From NCBI GenBank assembly GCA_028532985.1, contig JANCIK010000013.1, positions 868,001 through 932,000 on the forward strand: 64,000 nucleotides of DNA, in the 5' to 3' direction. Source of the DNA: Stropharia rugosoannulata. Its lineage: Eukaryota > Basidiomycota > Agaricomycetes > Agaricales > Strophariaceae. Positions 23,977 through 34,711 of this stretch are shown one piece after another. The position numbers were made by a program, and so were the translations under genes. Every line of letters starts with the position of its first letter. Within the stretch, counting starts at the first letter, position 1. Under the pieces are notes generated by a model, which was not told the DNA's origin, made no database searches, and saw nothing but the letters and a program-made list of their open reading frames with translations.

Positions 23977-26235
23977 ATGGTTCTGTCTAGACGAGGAAGT
24001 GGAAGCGTCACTCTGCCCACTGGGCAGACGCTTGCGATCCATACAAGAACCCACGATGAAGAGGATCTCCCTCACGCTACCAAGAAGTACGTCGCGTCAC
24101 CTTAGCCATTGTAAAGCATTTTGTCGAGGTATATATGCGCCCTTCCTCATAGGACTATGTCTGATCACTTACGACGTCTCGAGAGCATGTAAGTCATCAC
24201 GGCGCTAAGGACTTCCCCGCATTCCGCAGTGGGCTAATCTCAACCCATGCACAGATTTACATTGACACCTCAGCGCATGCGCATGATTGTGGAAGCATTC
24301 AAAGAGACCCTTGAACTTGGATTGGAGAAACCCGGGCAGGTTGTGGTGAGTATCCGTGACATTATCAAGTCCTTCCACATTGCCTCCGGACCTTGACATC
24401 TACAATGAGCTGACGATCTATTCTTACACAGCCTATGATACCCACCTTCGTGTTTGGCTGGCCCACAGGAAAGGAGGAGGGGGACTTCCTGGCGCTTGAT
24501 CTCGGTACGTTAATGCGGACATTCACTTAATATTCGATTGTGTCTTAAGTTCCTCCACACAGGGGGGACTAACCTTCGCGTCTGCCTTGTGACAATACAA
24601 GGGGAAGGGAAGTTCGAGATAACTCAGTCAAAGTATCGACTCACAGAAGACCAGAAGCAAGATGACGGGCAGAAACTATTCGATTTTTGTGCGGAGTGTC
24701 TTCAGACTTTTATCAATACCAGCATGCCCGTAGAAAGCTATGCACAAGACGGGCGCAAGATACCGCTTGGGTTCACGGTATTTAACAATCTTATTGATTG
24801 CGACGATCTCTGACATCTCCCCGGCTAGTTTTCTTACCCATGCACGTAAGCCGTCGGTGGTTATATCACGGAAGTCGGACTGAGCTTGTCTCCAGGCAGG
24901 ACCGTATCAACCACGGTGTTCTTATTCGATGGACCAAAGGTTTTAGTGCCAAAGATGTTGAAGGGCATGATGTGGCTGCCATGTTTGTGAAATCTCTGGA
25001 AAAATTTGCAAGTTCATAGACCATTCATTTCATTTCGATATCTAACATTCCTCACAGCAACTTCCAGTGGAACTCACAGCCTTGATCAATGATACCACCG
25101 GAACTCTGATAGCCTCTCACTACGTCAATCCAACGACGAGAATAGCTTGCATCTTTGGAACTGGCTGTAATGCGGCCTATATGGAAGACGTTGCTGAAAT
25201 ACCTAAGATGAAGGATCTCGGTATCGACCCTGAGGCAAAAATGGCTATCAATTGTGAATGGGTGTGTATGTCCGTTTGTATATTCATATCTTCAGTTAAT
25301 TATTGTTCACAGGGAGCTTTCGATTCATTTATACATGAGCATCTTCCTCGAACAAAATATGATATCGTTGTCGATGAAACGTCCAATAAGCCCGGTGAGC
25401 AGGCATTTGAGGTGAATACCTCTCTCATGAATATCCATATAGACTCCTCATTAGAAAAATATAGAAACTTATTTCAGGTCGCTACCTCGGAGAGATTCTC
25501 CGTCTTGTCATCTGTGAACTCATCGATGAAGGTGTTTTGTTTTTGGGCCAAAACACCTATAAGCTCGAAAGCCCCTACGTCTTCGAGACCGCATTCTTGT
25601 CTTTGATGGAGAGGTAAGATATATATACTTCGTTTAATGGCGTATATTAATCACGGCCATCATTAGCGACCCTACGGATGAATTACTCATGATCATTGGA
25701 ATCTTCTCTCATTTCTTTGCTGTCGAAACCACTCTGGCCGAACGTCAATTCTTCCGCGCTCTGGCTAAGCTCATCGGTAAGCGCGCTGCAAGATTGAGTG
25801 CGTGTGGTATCGCGGCTATTGTTAGCAAGAAAGGATACCTCGACGAGGGTTGCAGCGTTGGCGCCGATGGGTCTCTGTACAACGTTAGTCCTATATGATT
25901 TATCAAATGATCTGCGCTGACGTCATTTGCCGCCACTTTAGAAATATCCTGGTTTCGCTGATAGAATTCACGAAGGCCTGGTGGATATATTCGGGGAGCG
26001 TGGCAGGTATGCCTTATCGCTCTATACTGTTACCTAAATCTATAGTAATCGCGCGTCATTGCAAGAAATATTATAACTCACCACGCTGAAGATGGAAGTG
26101 GAGTGGGGAGTGCTATCATCGCGGGTACGTTTCCTTCTTTTGTTATCAGCCACATGTTGCTTATATCAATTTCTGCAATGCTCTATAGCTATGACGAAGA
26201 ACAGGAGATCCGAAGGACTTTACCCGAATCTCTGA
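23977..26235 (+). CDS. Hexokinase
   Basis: Phosphorylates hexoses with ATP, the first step of glycolysis, in the cytosol. About ten exons splice to roughly 500 aa. Recognised blocks are FTLTPQRMRMIVEAF, FVFGWPTGKEEGDFLALDLG with GTNLRVCLV (phosphate-1 loop), PLGFTFSYPCTQDRINHGVL (sugar-binding signature), TALINDTTGTLIASHYV with the catalytic Asp, IFGTGCNAAYME (phosphate-2), KLISGRYLGEILRLVI, and HHAEDGSGVGSAIIA (adenosine region). It ends at TGA 26233-26235. One intron (25,008-25,057) needs a GC-AG boundary (TTT|GCAAGT) to keep frame. The residues GTGCNAAY replace the usual GTGVNGAY pattern, a mild deviation near the nucleotide site. All key motifs are present, so it is probably active. Confidence 0.93.
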
Positions 26236-26781
26236 AATATCTACACATTGAATCTTTCTCTGACTCCTCTTACCGCGATGACTTACCCCCTGCTCCTGTT
26301 GGCAATTAGAAGCCATAAGCCCTGTATATACCATCTGTAAGCCCAATATCTTGTAACACGAAGTTTTTGTAGAGTACTGCATCAGCATCTTTACCATTTA
26401 GTTTTTTGTGGTTTCTCACCCTGGAAACAGCAATTAAACTGCAAAAAACCAGCAAACTGATATATCTGGAAACATATGTATGTTCTTCTGGAAACCTAGG
26501 AAGGAATCAAGCCTGATAATTACCATTTCAATTCAAGTTGCTGGGCTTCTGAAGCTTAATCTTAACCTGAAATGTAAGTATGGTTTCCTGAAACTGAAAA
26601 ACGGAACAAAACTGGCAAAACCCGGATACTAAATGGTCAAGTTGCTGATGTGGTGGAGTTCCGTATAGTTCACCGTAGCTTCATTCGTTCGTTGGCTCCG
26701 AGTGGTCGAACAGAGAGGCGCGGGCGATGGGCCAAAAATAGACGGCCGCGTGCAGGAACGCGCCTCCTCCTCGACACATAC
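26236..26781. other. Intergenic gap
   Basis: 546 bp between hexokinase and the tRNA gene. No coding or repeat signal was recognised; the last 100 bp upstream of the tRNA are GC-rich. Confidence 0.5.
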
Positions 26782-26873
26782 GCTGGAATGGCCGAGTGGT
26801 TAAGGCGAGTGTTTTGAACTTTCTCATTATCACTTGGTGTTTCACCGCGTAGGTTCAAACCCTACTTCCAGCG
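26782..26873 (+). tRNA. tRNA-Ser (UGA anticodon) with short intron
   Basis: The acceptor stem GCTGGAA pairs with TTCCAGC, followed by discriminator G. The D-arm is GCC...GGC with an A box (TGGCCGAGTGG). The T-arm GTAGG/CCTAC encloses TTCAAAC (B box GGTTCAAACCC). A long variable arm GGTG-TTT-CACC marks a class II tRNA (Ser/Leu). The anticodon loop reads TTTGAA, giving anticodon TGA (Ser). The anticodon 3' stem (CACT) lies about 12 nt further on, so a short intron follows position 37. Exact intron ends are not certain. Confidence 0.85.
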
Positions 26874-26877
26874 AATG

Positions 26878-26881
26878 TTTT
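26878..26881 (+). terminator. Pol III terminator of tRNA-Ser
   Basis: Run of four T residues five bases after the tRNA 3' end. Confidence 0.6.
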
Positions 26882-27900
26882 GCTCTACGGTCTACCGCGG
26901 CTGTTGCCTACTTTTTACTAAGCCAAGTTAGAACTTAGAAGTTAGCGCACGCCGTACTAGTACTACGTAGGTGGCAGCGAGATTGCAATTTTTTCTGCGA
27001 TGTTGTCGGTGGAATCGTCGATGTTGCGCCCAGCTTTTTCAATCTCGAAGTTGAGCTTTGAATTTAAGCTTATAATGCTTATGCAGCTGCGCAAGAGCTA
27101 CTGACGTTCATTTGACGTTCATCATTCGTACAGAGATGGAGAAAGCCGAAAGTTCCCGGCCATAGCCGCCATGGGCTTTGGCTACTGACCGTTTCTGCCA
27201 TGAACAACCGGCATATGTCTCCTACAGAATTGCTTCCTAGTCGCTGATTACCCATAGTCGTCTCAACTACACTTGAATACAACTAGAAGACACCACCTCC
27301 GTTTTGATCACCGACCTGCCGCAGATCATGAGCATCCTGAACGATTTGGGAACCTATATCAGACAATACGAGGCCTCTGCGTACAGTTCACCATCATGTC
27401 TGTGTATATACATTCCTGGTCGCAAGCTGTAGAGAGGTTGATGGTAGTCCAGCGTGTTTCACGCATACCCGAGTTGATCCCAGCAGACAAGGACAGCATG
27501 ACATTTTAGCTATATTAAATCACAATGACCGGGCGATTTTCACCTCAAGTTTTAGCCATTCCAAACTCTAACCGGAAAGTTTATCTTTTCGTACTTCCGA
27601 AGGAAGGTCCACCGTCCGTCGCTATTCTGACCTCCTAGGATGCTTGTGCCGCCATTGGACCTACGAGGAATGTATGCAAAGGACACCCTCACACAGGTAT
27701 GGATTAACCTCTCATGATCAATTTGATGAATGCCTTACTATAACACGTCGTAGGCCAGAGTCCCCGAGAGGCCATCTGCATCACTCAAGCATCACTTCCA
27801 TTTCTCATCAGACGTCAATGTAAAACACATAAAACTGTTGTTTTTTTCTTTTCTGTCCACCGGGTGAGACCCATCCTTTGCCTTTGTTCGACACCGCTCT
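26882..27900. other. Intergenic, no gene seen
   Basis: About 1 kb between the tRNA and the membrane protein gene. A pyrimidine-rich tract at about 27,838-27,860 precedes the next start codon, as is common near fungal promoters. Nothing else was recognised. Confidence 0.5.
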
Positions 27901-29491
27901 ATGTCCAGGCAAACTTCACTTGAATGGGCCATTGCGGACGACACCGATTCAAACATCAATTATGAAGGAGATTGGTTTTTGGCTACAGGCAACCTTGATT
28001 CATCTGGAAGTTATGGTTCACCATATCTGAGCACTCTGCATGGAATACAAGGGAATGGGAGTTTTACGTACAGTTTTTCTGGTGAGGGTGTTATCCAAAT
28101 ACACGCTATAGCGCGTCGCACTGATATACTGGACATGTATGCGTATAGGAACGGGAGTTATTCTAACAGGCGCCATCGACAGTTTGCCTTCATCAAGCTC
28201 TGAAAGAATGACATGGCAGTGTTTAGTTGACGGGTCGCCCATCCCGCTGAACATAAACAACATTATAGAAAATCGTCTTGGCTTTTGCATATCAGACGTT
28301 TTGCCCGACGGCCTACATACCCTTGTGGTAAACGTTGTTGCCACTGCCGAACAGACGTTCTGGGTTGACTACGTGCAATACGTTCCATCACAAAGCGCCT
28401 CGTCGACTAACCAGGCCATGATGCTCGACTACCGCGCTCCCCAGTTCCAATACAGCGCGGACTGGATTCAACATTATCCAGGCTCTGTAGCCAGCACCGC
28501 AGGTGCCAAAGTCAGTCTCTCGTTTAGTGGTACGCGATTTTATTTCGTTAGCTATTTGGGCCTGGACTTATAATGGTTGCTGGGGCAAGGCACTTCTGTC
28601 ATCTGGTATGGATTCTACGACTCAGTCAACTTGCCGTTTTCTGAAACGTCAGCAACGTATTCCATTGACGGGAACACGCCGACTTCGTTTTCGTTGAATG
28701 GAGCCTCCGCTACTGAAACTCCTCAATGGACGCAAATTCTTTTCCAAATCAATGGGGTTCCGGAGGGAAGTCATACTCTTGAGGTTGTCTATCAAGGAAA
28801 TACAAGCACGGCTCCTCTTAGCGTCGAGAGTGTTGTATTTTCGGGCAAGGACCTGCTTGCCAGGATACCCGCTGGTGGTTCTCCGCCTACTACTTCAACC
28901 CCTTTCTCCTCCCCAACATCTTCGACGACATCCTCGACTACATCTTCCCAAGTCTCTTCATCAGCGTCTTTACTGTCTTCTCCACCATTATCTATACCCA
29001 CCTCGTCTCAAACGACACAGCCCCCCACGACTAGTACTGGAGTAGCGGCACCCAGTGGTACAACAGTCCCATCTAACAACAATGTCTCCCATGACATATC
29101 AGCAACCTCGACATCAATGATGTCTACTAGTACAAGCACCAGTACCTCTGAGCAAAAGCACGGTCCTAGCAACACTAACCTAGGTATTATTCTTGGACTC
29201 TCCATAGCAGTCTTGCTTCTGCTCCTGGGTGGTGTACTGGTGTGGCGTCGCAGACGCAAATCCTATCCTACTAACAGAACCGCTAATTCGCGTCTAGAAA
29301 TTTCCCCATTCTGGATCAACTCCCAGCCTGGCTCCGGTGATGTGGAACAGTTATCTGGTCCTGGAAGTGATCTACCTACGGCAAGGCAGGAGAAAGAGGC
29401 GATTGAGCATAGGGAACAAGACTCTGAGGGTACGAATGTGGCGTCTTCTACCAGGCGGATTAGGTCGGTGCCACCGCCATACTATAGATAG
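27901..29491 (+). CDS. Single-pass membrane protein with two extracellular beta-sandwich-like repeats
   Basis: Three exons (27901-28081, 28149-28529, 28590-29491) join in phase to 487 aa. Repeat 1 runs from about residue 10 (DDTDSNINYEGDWFLATGNL ... SFTYSFSGTGVILTGAID) to WVDYVQYVP. Repeat 2 runs from MLDYRAPQFQYSADWIQHYP through LSFSGTSVIWYGFYDSVNLP to SVESVVFSG. Both introns fall right after the SFSG motif of each repeat, which points to an internal duplication. A Ser/Thr-rich stalk of about 100 aa follows, then a TM helix (LGIILGLSIAVLLLLLGGVL) and RRRRK stop-transfer, then a cytosolic tail of about 70 aa. There is no N-terminal signal peptide in this model. Such architecture (galactose-binding-like repeats plus a SKG6/EGFR-like TM) is common in Agaricomycetes; the function is unknown, possibly surface sensing. 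Confidence 0.75.
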
Positions 29492-30213
29492 TCGGGCCTA
29501 CTACATAGGGTATATGTGGTATCCCTATTCTGTATCATCAACCGTCAATACAGTCTAAGGTTTGTAGTTGGCAATTATGCGGACAGAAGTAAGATGGCAG
29601 GAGCCTAATTTTACGTTTACTGATAACACATGGATTTCTCCCTACAAGGTAGGACTCCCATACTTTCCCGATAATAAAGAGAACAACTTGAACACGATTC
29701 TTGTAGTCGGAAAGTAGGTACTCTATTCTACTACCTGCTTAAGAGATACAGCCGCACAGTGCACTGAAAGTTGGTGCCCTGAGGACAAATTTAGAAGATG
29801 TGTTAAATGCGTGAGTTTTAATACATCTGATTTTGCGCTTCTCACATATGACCGAGGATTAAAAATAGTAGTATCGGGGATGGTTTTTCAGGATATCTGA
29901 TTATTTTCCAATGGCAATATGGAGCAATATGGACCCATTTATGCTGGAGTGATACTAAGGGAATGGTCTGCGCTACGTTCTTGCAAAATCTTGGGACATG
30001 AGTCGCTTAGAATCAAAGGATTTACATGGCAATCTAAATCAGTAGTATGATTGTCAGGTGGTACCTGTTATCTATTACCTACTATGAGTACTACATACAT
30101 AGTACAAGCGCCACCGACGTGGAATAAAAGAACCGGATGACTAGAGACTCATTGTTGTCCTCATCAGCACTCCCACATTCACAGGATCTCACCCTCTCTG
30201 AGCTCGCAAAGCT
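29492..30213. other. Intergenic, no gene seen
   Basis: About 0.7 kb between two plus-strand genes. It is AT-rich, with no repeats or RNA genes recognised. Confidence 0.55.
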
Positions 30214-32344
30214 ATGTTCGACTTGCGGTACTCTGCTCTCACGATAGGAGGAACAGCCTGTTGTGCACTATTGTCCGTCTTTTATTTTATTTTCACGGGA
30301 AAGAAGCGCCTTCCGTTTGCTCCGGGTCCAAAGCCTCTACCCATAGTAGGTAATATGTATGATATGCCAGTACAACAACATGGCACCCGATATATGGAAA
30401 TGGAAAAGCAATACAACTGTTTGTTCTTACGATCTGTCGTGCAGATGACTGAGACTAATATAACATGATTTCAGCCAACATACTCCATTTTTATGTCCTA
30501 GGAGAGCATTACATGGTCCTCAACGCACTCGAAGATGCGGAAGAGCTCCTGGAAAGGCGTGCACGCAATTATTCTGGCAGACCATACAGCCCTATTATCG
30601 AAATGTAAGCCGACTTCAAATTTTAGTATACGGTCTTGGTCACCGCCATGTTCTCTGACTCTGTCCTTTCAGGATTGGGTGGACTATAAACATGTCCTGG
30701 TTGCCCCTCGGCACCATCTGGCGACGACATCGACGGGTTGCTCAACAGTACTTCCGCCAGGATGCCGTGGGGGATTACCATGATATTCAACTGACGAAGG
30801 TGCACAAAATGCTAGAAGGACTGCTCGTCTCCCCCGAGCTGTTCGAAGAGCATAATAAATTGTGTGTCATTGGTTTGCTTATAATCTATGAAGAACAAAT
30901 CATTAAATTTATGCTGGTAGACTCTCCGTGTCGATCCCAATGTCCATGCTGTTTGGACACGATTTGGAGTCACTCAATGATCCGTTCATCGAAGCCGCTG
31001 ATGAGAATGCGAGAATGGCTTTTCATCTTGTGCAACCAGAGTTCACGCTGATAAATATCGTACACTGGCTGCAGTATATCCCTACCTGGGTCCCTGGGAC
31101 AGTCGCGCAAAGAATGGCCAAAGAGACGAGAATGCTAACTGAGTTCCTCCGTAACAAGCCCATGGACGCGCTCAAGGCACAACTTGTGCGTTTCAGTGAC
31201 ATGTACGTTTACGCTTGCATTTACCTTTATATCATTACAGAAAGAGGGAACGGCGGTTTACTCGTCTATTGTGGCCAAGTACCTGGACGGTGGCAATAGC
31301 GACGCGCTGGAGGAGAAGGAAAAAATTATAGGAGATGTGGCATTCACAACATACGTTGGTTAGTAGGGCCCAAGTGGGATGACAATGCTTTCTAACTTTA
31401 TGTTTTGATAGCCGCTTCCGATACAACGATTTCTGCCACGGCTACCTTTGTACACGCTCTCGCGACTCACCCGGACATTCTGAGAAAAGCGCAAAAAGAA
31501 ATTGATGCAGTGGTAGGAAACGCCCGTCTGCCCACCTTCGACGATAGGCAGTCTATGCCCTACATCGAGGCTATTTACCGCGAAGTGTTGCGATGGAAGC
31601 CGCCCGTGCCTCTCTCGGTAACACACCAGGTTGCGGAAGACGACGTCTACCGGGGATATTTTATTCCAAAAGGTAAGTCACGCTAGGAATAAATGTTTGC
31701 TAACACACTAGTACCTGATTGACGTTTAATGCAAAGGAACTAATGTTATTCCGAATATTTGGTATGTCAATATTATCTGCGTGGGCACATTGCGGTCTAA
31801 CTGGAAGTAATACAATGTTAGGGCCATGACACGCGATGCAAGTAAATATACGGATCCGGATGAATTCAATCCAGATCGATTCTTGACCGCTGATGGAAGA
31901 CTTAACAACGACGACCATGTACTTGCGTATGGATTCGGTCGTCGGTGAGGGCACCCGTGAATATTCTCATCCTCCGTTTCTAAACACCTCGTAGAATTTG
32001 TGTTGGGAAGCACGTAGCAAGTGCCACGGTCAGCTCTTTTATTTTCTCGAGAACTTTTCAATGTTGAGCTCTCTTCAGTTGTGGCTTACGTTTGCCTCCC
32101 TTGTTGCTGTCTTTAATATCGGAAAAGCAAAGGACAAAGACGGCAACGAAATTGAAATCAAAGGAGACTATGACGAGACAGGATTGATAATGTAAGTGCT
32201 ATTTGCATATTCTACAGTACTTACAGTAACACAAATTCATGGACATTTTCATGCAGGCGAGTGAAGCCCTTCCAGTGCTCCATCACACCACGTTCAGAGG
32301 CCGCAAGGCACCTGATACTCGAGGCAAATAAAAAGGCTGAGTGA
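30214..32344 (+). CDS. Cytochrome P450 monooxygenase
   Basis: A complete microsomal P450. Residues 1-30 form the membrane anchor, followed by the proline-rich hinge FAPGPKPLPIVGNMYDM. Spliced exons then give the I-helix region AASDTTISATATFVHALATH, the ExxR motif in IYREVLRWKPPVPLS, NVIPNIWAMTRDASKYTDPD, FNPDRFLTADGRL, and the haem-binding loop YGFGRRICVGKHVASA. The haem loop is assembled across two introns and the cysteine ligand is present. The last exon ends at TGA 32342-32344. Nine or so short introns join in frame where checked. It resembles basidiomycete-specific P450 families (CYP5144-like), but the assignment is from memory. The substrate is unknown. The N-terminus of a paralogue lies 450 bp downstream. 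Confidence 0.88.
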
Positions 32345-32796
32345 TTGAAGTATTTACTTCATATAGGAGATGTACTTGTACTGTTTGAGCAGCCGGCTAC
32401 ATGCAATGTACGACAGGCCCTGGAGATCATTAATCTTGTTCTGTTTTCCCTTTTCTTGAGGCAGAGTCATGAATTCAAGGGCTCCCCTGATAGATGCCGT
32501 CGGTCACAATTATTATTAAATCAAAGCGTCAATGATTTAGCCAACAAGTCATCAGAACAGAATGCCTGCCCTTGCCCTCAGTAGTAATTCGCGTCAGCTT
32601 CAAGCATCTGCATCACAATTCAAATATTCAACCGCGAATGATAGTTCGATGCTAGCTATAGCCGATCCGCAACCGCAAATTAATCGAAGTAGGAGCAAAA
32701 GGTAAATTTGCATGGTGGTAAGACTTGCATTCATCTGCGGGACATAATGTGGCACCATATCACGGCTAGTACGACTAAATACTGCAGTGATAATAT
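32345..32796. other. Gap between P450 and P450 fragment
   Basis: 452 bp, presumably the promoter remnant of the truncated second P450 plus the 3' flank of the intact one. No other signal. Confidence 0.5.
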
Positions 32797-33018
32797 ATGC
32801 AGCCTCATACTAGCGTACTGTTACTGTGGCTTGCGGCTTTCAGGCTTATTATAAACTATGGAACAGGTTCCTCCGGCGTGAAGAGCTTTCCATTTGCACC
32901 AGGTCCCAAGCCACTTCCCGTAGTAGGCAACATGTACGATATGCTGACCAGCAGTCTTTGCGCTACGTATATCGATTGGAGAAAGCGTTACAACTGTTCG
33001 TCCATCCTGAGTCGCTGA
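32797..33018 (+). pseudogene. Truncated P450, N-terminal exon only
   Basis: ATG at 32797 opens a 73-codon frame with a membrane anchor and the hinge FPFAPGPKPLPVVGNMYDML. It aligns with the first exon of the intact upstream P450 up to the residues RKRYN versus EKQYN. Where the upstream gene has its first intron, this copy reads into degenerate sequence with stop codons. None of the later P450 blocks (I-helix, ExxR, haem loop) occur in the next kilobase. It is therefore a partial tandem duplicate or a deletion remnant. Divergence in the anchor suggests the copy is old or came from a different paralogue. Confidence 0.85.
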
Positions 33019-33427
33019 TAACTGTTTTGGCGTAATAAACTAAATGGATTAGGTCCAGACTACAGCAACAACATGGTAGTATATTAGAGTGCAAGTGCAA
33101 GGGTAAATAGCGAAGACAACATGAAAAGATTAGGTGTAGGGTATGTAAGTAGATGTGCAACAAGATGTTCATGGATGGATCGTGTGGGAATAAGATATGA
33201 TTAAGTAAGCGAGCATGCATAACAAGATCGATGGATGGAAAGATAATAACAGATGTTCAGTCGCCAGCGTTGAGGATCACATCGCGTACACAATTCTCTG
33301 ATACACCGGTGTTACTTGCGCTGGTATATTTCTATGCTCTTCGCGTTTTGAGAAAACCGGCTAAAGGCGCCATGGCGGATGTACGGACGCAGGCCGCGCA
33401 GTCCAGAGGTGAGCGCAGGCCGCAGAA
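33019..33427. other. Intergenic between P450 remnant and Clp1-like gene
   Basis: About 0.4 kb, AT-rich at first and shifting abruptly to GC-rich DNA near 33,360. No coding P450 sequence remains here. Confidence 0.5.
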
Positions 33428-34123
33428 TCACATGGCGCCGCGCTGTCTGATGCGCCTTGCCTCTGCGGTAACGTTCCAGGCGGTCTGGACGAGCTGGCAG
33501 ATGGTGGCGTCGATGAGGCCCAAGGCGAGGATATTGCGCCAGAGGCCCTGGTTGTGCTTGAAGACGCGTTCGAAGCGCTCGGGGCGGACGCGGGCGAGGA
33601 CGAGGGCCATGGCGGCCGCGTTGGGGAACTCCTCGACGACGGTAACGGGAAGTAGCGCCCAGGCCATGACGTTGGGCTCGCGCTCGATACCCATGCCGTA
33701 AAGTAGGAGCAGGGGCAGCGTGCCCAGGAAGGGCACTGAGAGGGGAATAACGGGGAGACGCAGGGCATTTCCCGCCGGGGTGCGGGCGGGCGCGGGCGCG
33801 TCTGGCGGGAGAGGCAGCTCGAAGCGGAAGCCGCGGGCGAAGAGGGCGGCGTCGATGGGGAGCATGTAGGGCGGCACGCCCGGCTGGTCCGGGGCCGAGG
33901 CGGCAAGGACGTGGGTAGGGGCGAGCGGGGGCGGGGCGGGGGGCGGCACGGGAGCGTTGGGGCGGGGGTCGCGGATGGCGGGCGGGGGGAAATATAGCGC
34001 CATGTCGAACGTGCCGGCCGAGGGGAACGGCGCCTCAGGCGGGAGCATGATCGGTTGGAGGCCGAAGTGGTGGCAGAGGGCGTCGAGGGGCTGCTCGCGG
34101 TTGAGCAGAGACGGGCGTTGCAT
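33428..34123 (-). CDS. Clp1-like protein
   Basis: A single-exon, GC-rich gene of 231 aa starting at ATG 34123. It is proline/alanine-rich in the first half (PAPPPLAPTHVLAASAPDQP). The second half reads LRLPVIPLSVPFLGTLPLLL, MAWALLPVTVVEEFP and FKHNQGLWRNILALGLIDAT, then VQTAWNVTAEARRI. The order 'THVLA - LPVIPL - LLxYG - ALLP - GLWxNxxALG - AW' is the pattern I associate with basidiomycete Clp1-like proteins. Coprinopsis clp1 acts in mating-type A-controlled clamp-cell development. The family has many paralogues, so this need not be the clamp regulator itself. There is no signal peptide or zinc motif. The identification is by recalled pattern and is moderate. Confidence 0.6.
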   Translation of the reverse strand: MQRPSLLNREQPLDALCHHFGLQPIMLPPEAPFPSAGTFDMALYFPPPAIRDPRPNAPVPPPAPPPLAPTHVLAASAPDQPGVPPYMLPIDAALFARGFRFELPLPPDAPAPARTPAGNALRLPVIPLSVPFLGTLPLLLLYGMGIEREPNVMAWALLPVTVVEEFPNAAAMALVLARVRPERFERVFKHNQGLWRNILALGLIDATICQLVQTAWNVTAEARRIRQRGAM

Positions 34124-34146
34124 GTCGTGACGGGCGTGAAAAGACG

Positions 34147-34165
34147 TGTCGTCGTCGTCGTCGTC
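34147..34165. repeat. (GTC)n trinucleotide repeat
   Basis: Six to seven uninterrupted GTC units just upstream of the Clp1-like start codon, in its 5' region, followed by (GGC)-rich sequence. Confidence 0.85.
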
Positions 34166-34663
34166 GGCAGCGGCGGCGCTGGCGGTGGCTTGTCTTGGTG
34201 GTCGAGCGAAGAAAGTGGCGTATAAAAAGCGCGCTTAGTCGCTATGGTTACGTCACCGTCCGCCTCGAGGCCTTTCCGCCGCGTCTCCGGCCCTGCCTTG
34301 CCTTATTTGGCGCATTCCCTTACTCGGCCACTCCTCCTCCTCTGCCTCCACTGCCGCCCACTGCCGCCTCCTGCCGAGCTGCAAACACGCGGGAAGCCTC
34401 GCTCACTCTCACCGCCGTCTATCTCTTGTCTGGCGTCGAGGCCAGGCCCGAACGCTGTCAGGCGAGCCCAGTACGACAGCGACACACCTTCTGATGACAA
34501 GTTGTTGACTAGTCGAGCCGTAACAACACCGTTGCGCAAAAGAAACCGTCCGTAATCTAACAATTATTAGGAATAATCGCCTTCCAAAACTACAACCAAC
34601 GAGTGCGTTCTCCGTCTCACAATACTATATGCGCCCATTGAACGTAGCCTCCGGTTCCCCATG
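34166..34663. other. 5' flank of Clp1-like gene, no gene seen
   Basis: About 0.5 kb that drops from GC-rich to AT-rich around 34,500. Open frames in the GC-rich part have no motif. Confidence 0.45.
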
Positions 34664-34711
34664 ACACCGCGGACATCTAGGTGTCATGTCGCCGACTGAA
34701 TTGTCACGTCA
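34664..34711 (+). repeat. Dispersed repeat copy A (inverted partner at 63,069-63,116)
   Basis: These 48 bp match the reverse complement of 63,069-63,116 with only about three mismatches (core CGGACATCTAGGTGTCATGT). The copy starts within an imperfect palindrome: TGACACC and GGTGTCA flank an 11-base spacer. Homology stops sharply on the left side of both copies. A TATATAAG sequence follows about 55 bp downstream. This is compatible with the end of a long terminal repeat or another transposon terminus; the type is not proven. Confidence 0.7.

Noticed and set aside
33361..33906. Minus-strand frame of 181 codons overlapping the Clp1-like gene
   Set aside because: Alternative frame of very GC-rich DNA with a low-complexity S/P/R product; the other frame has family motifs.
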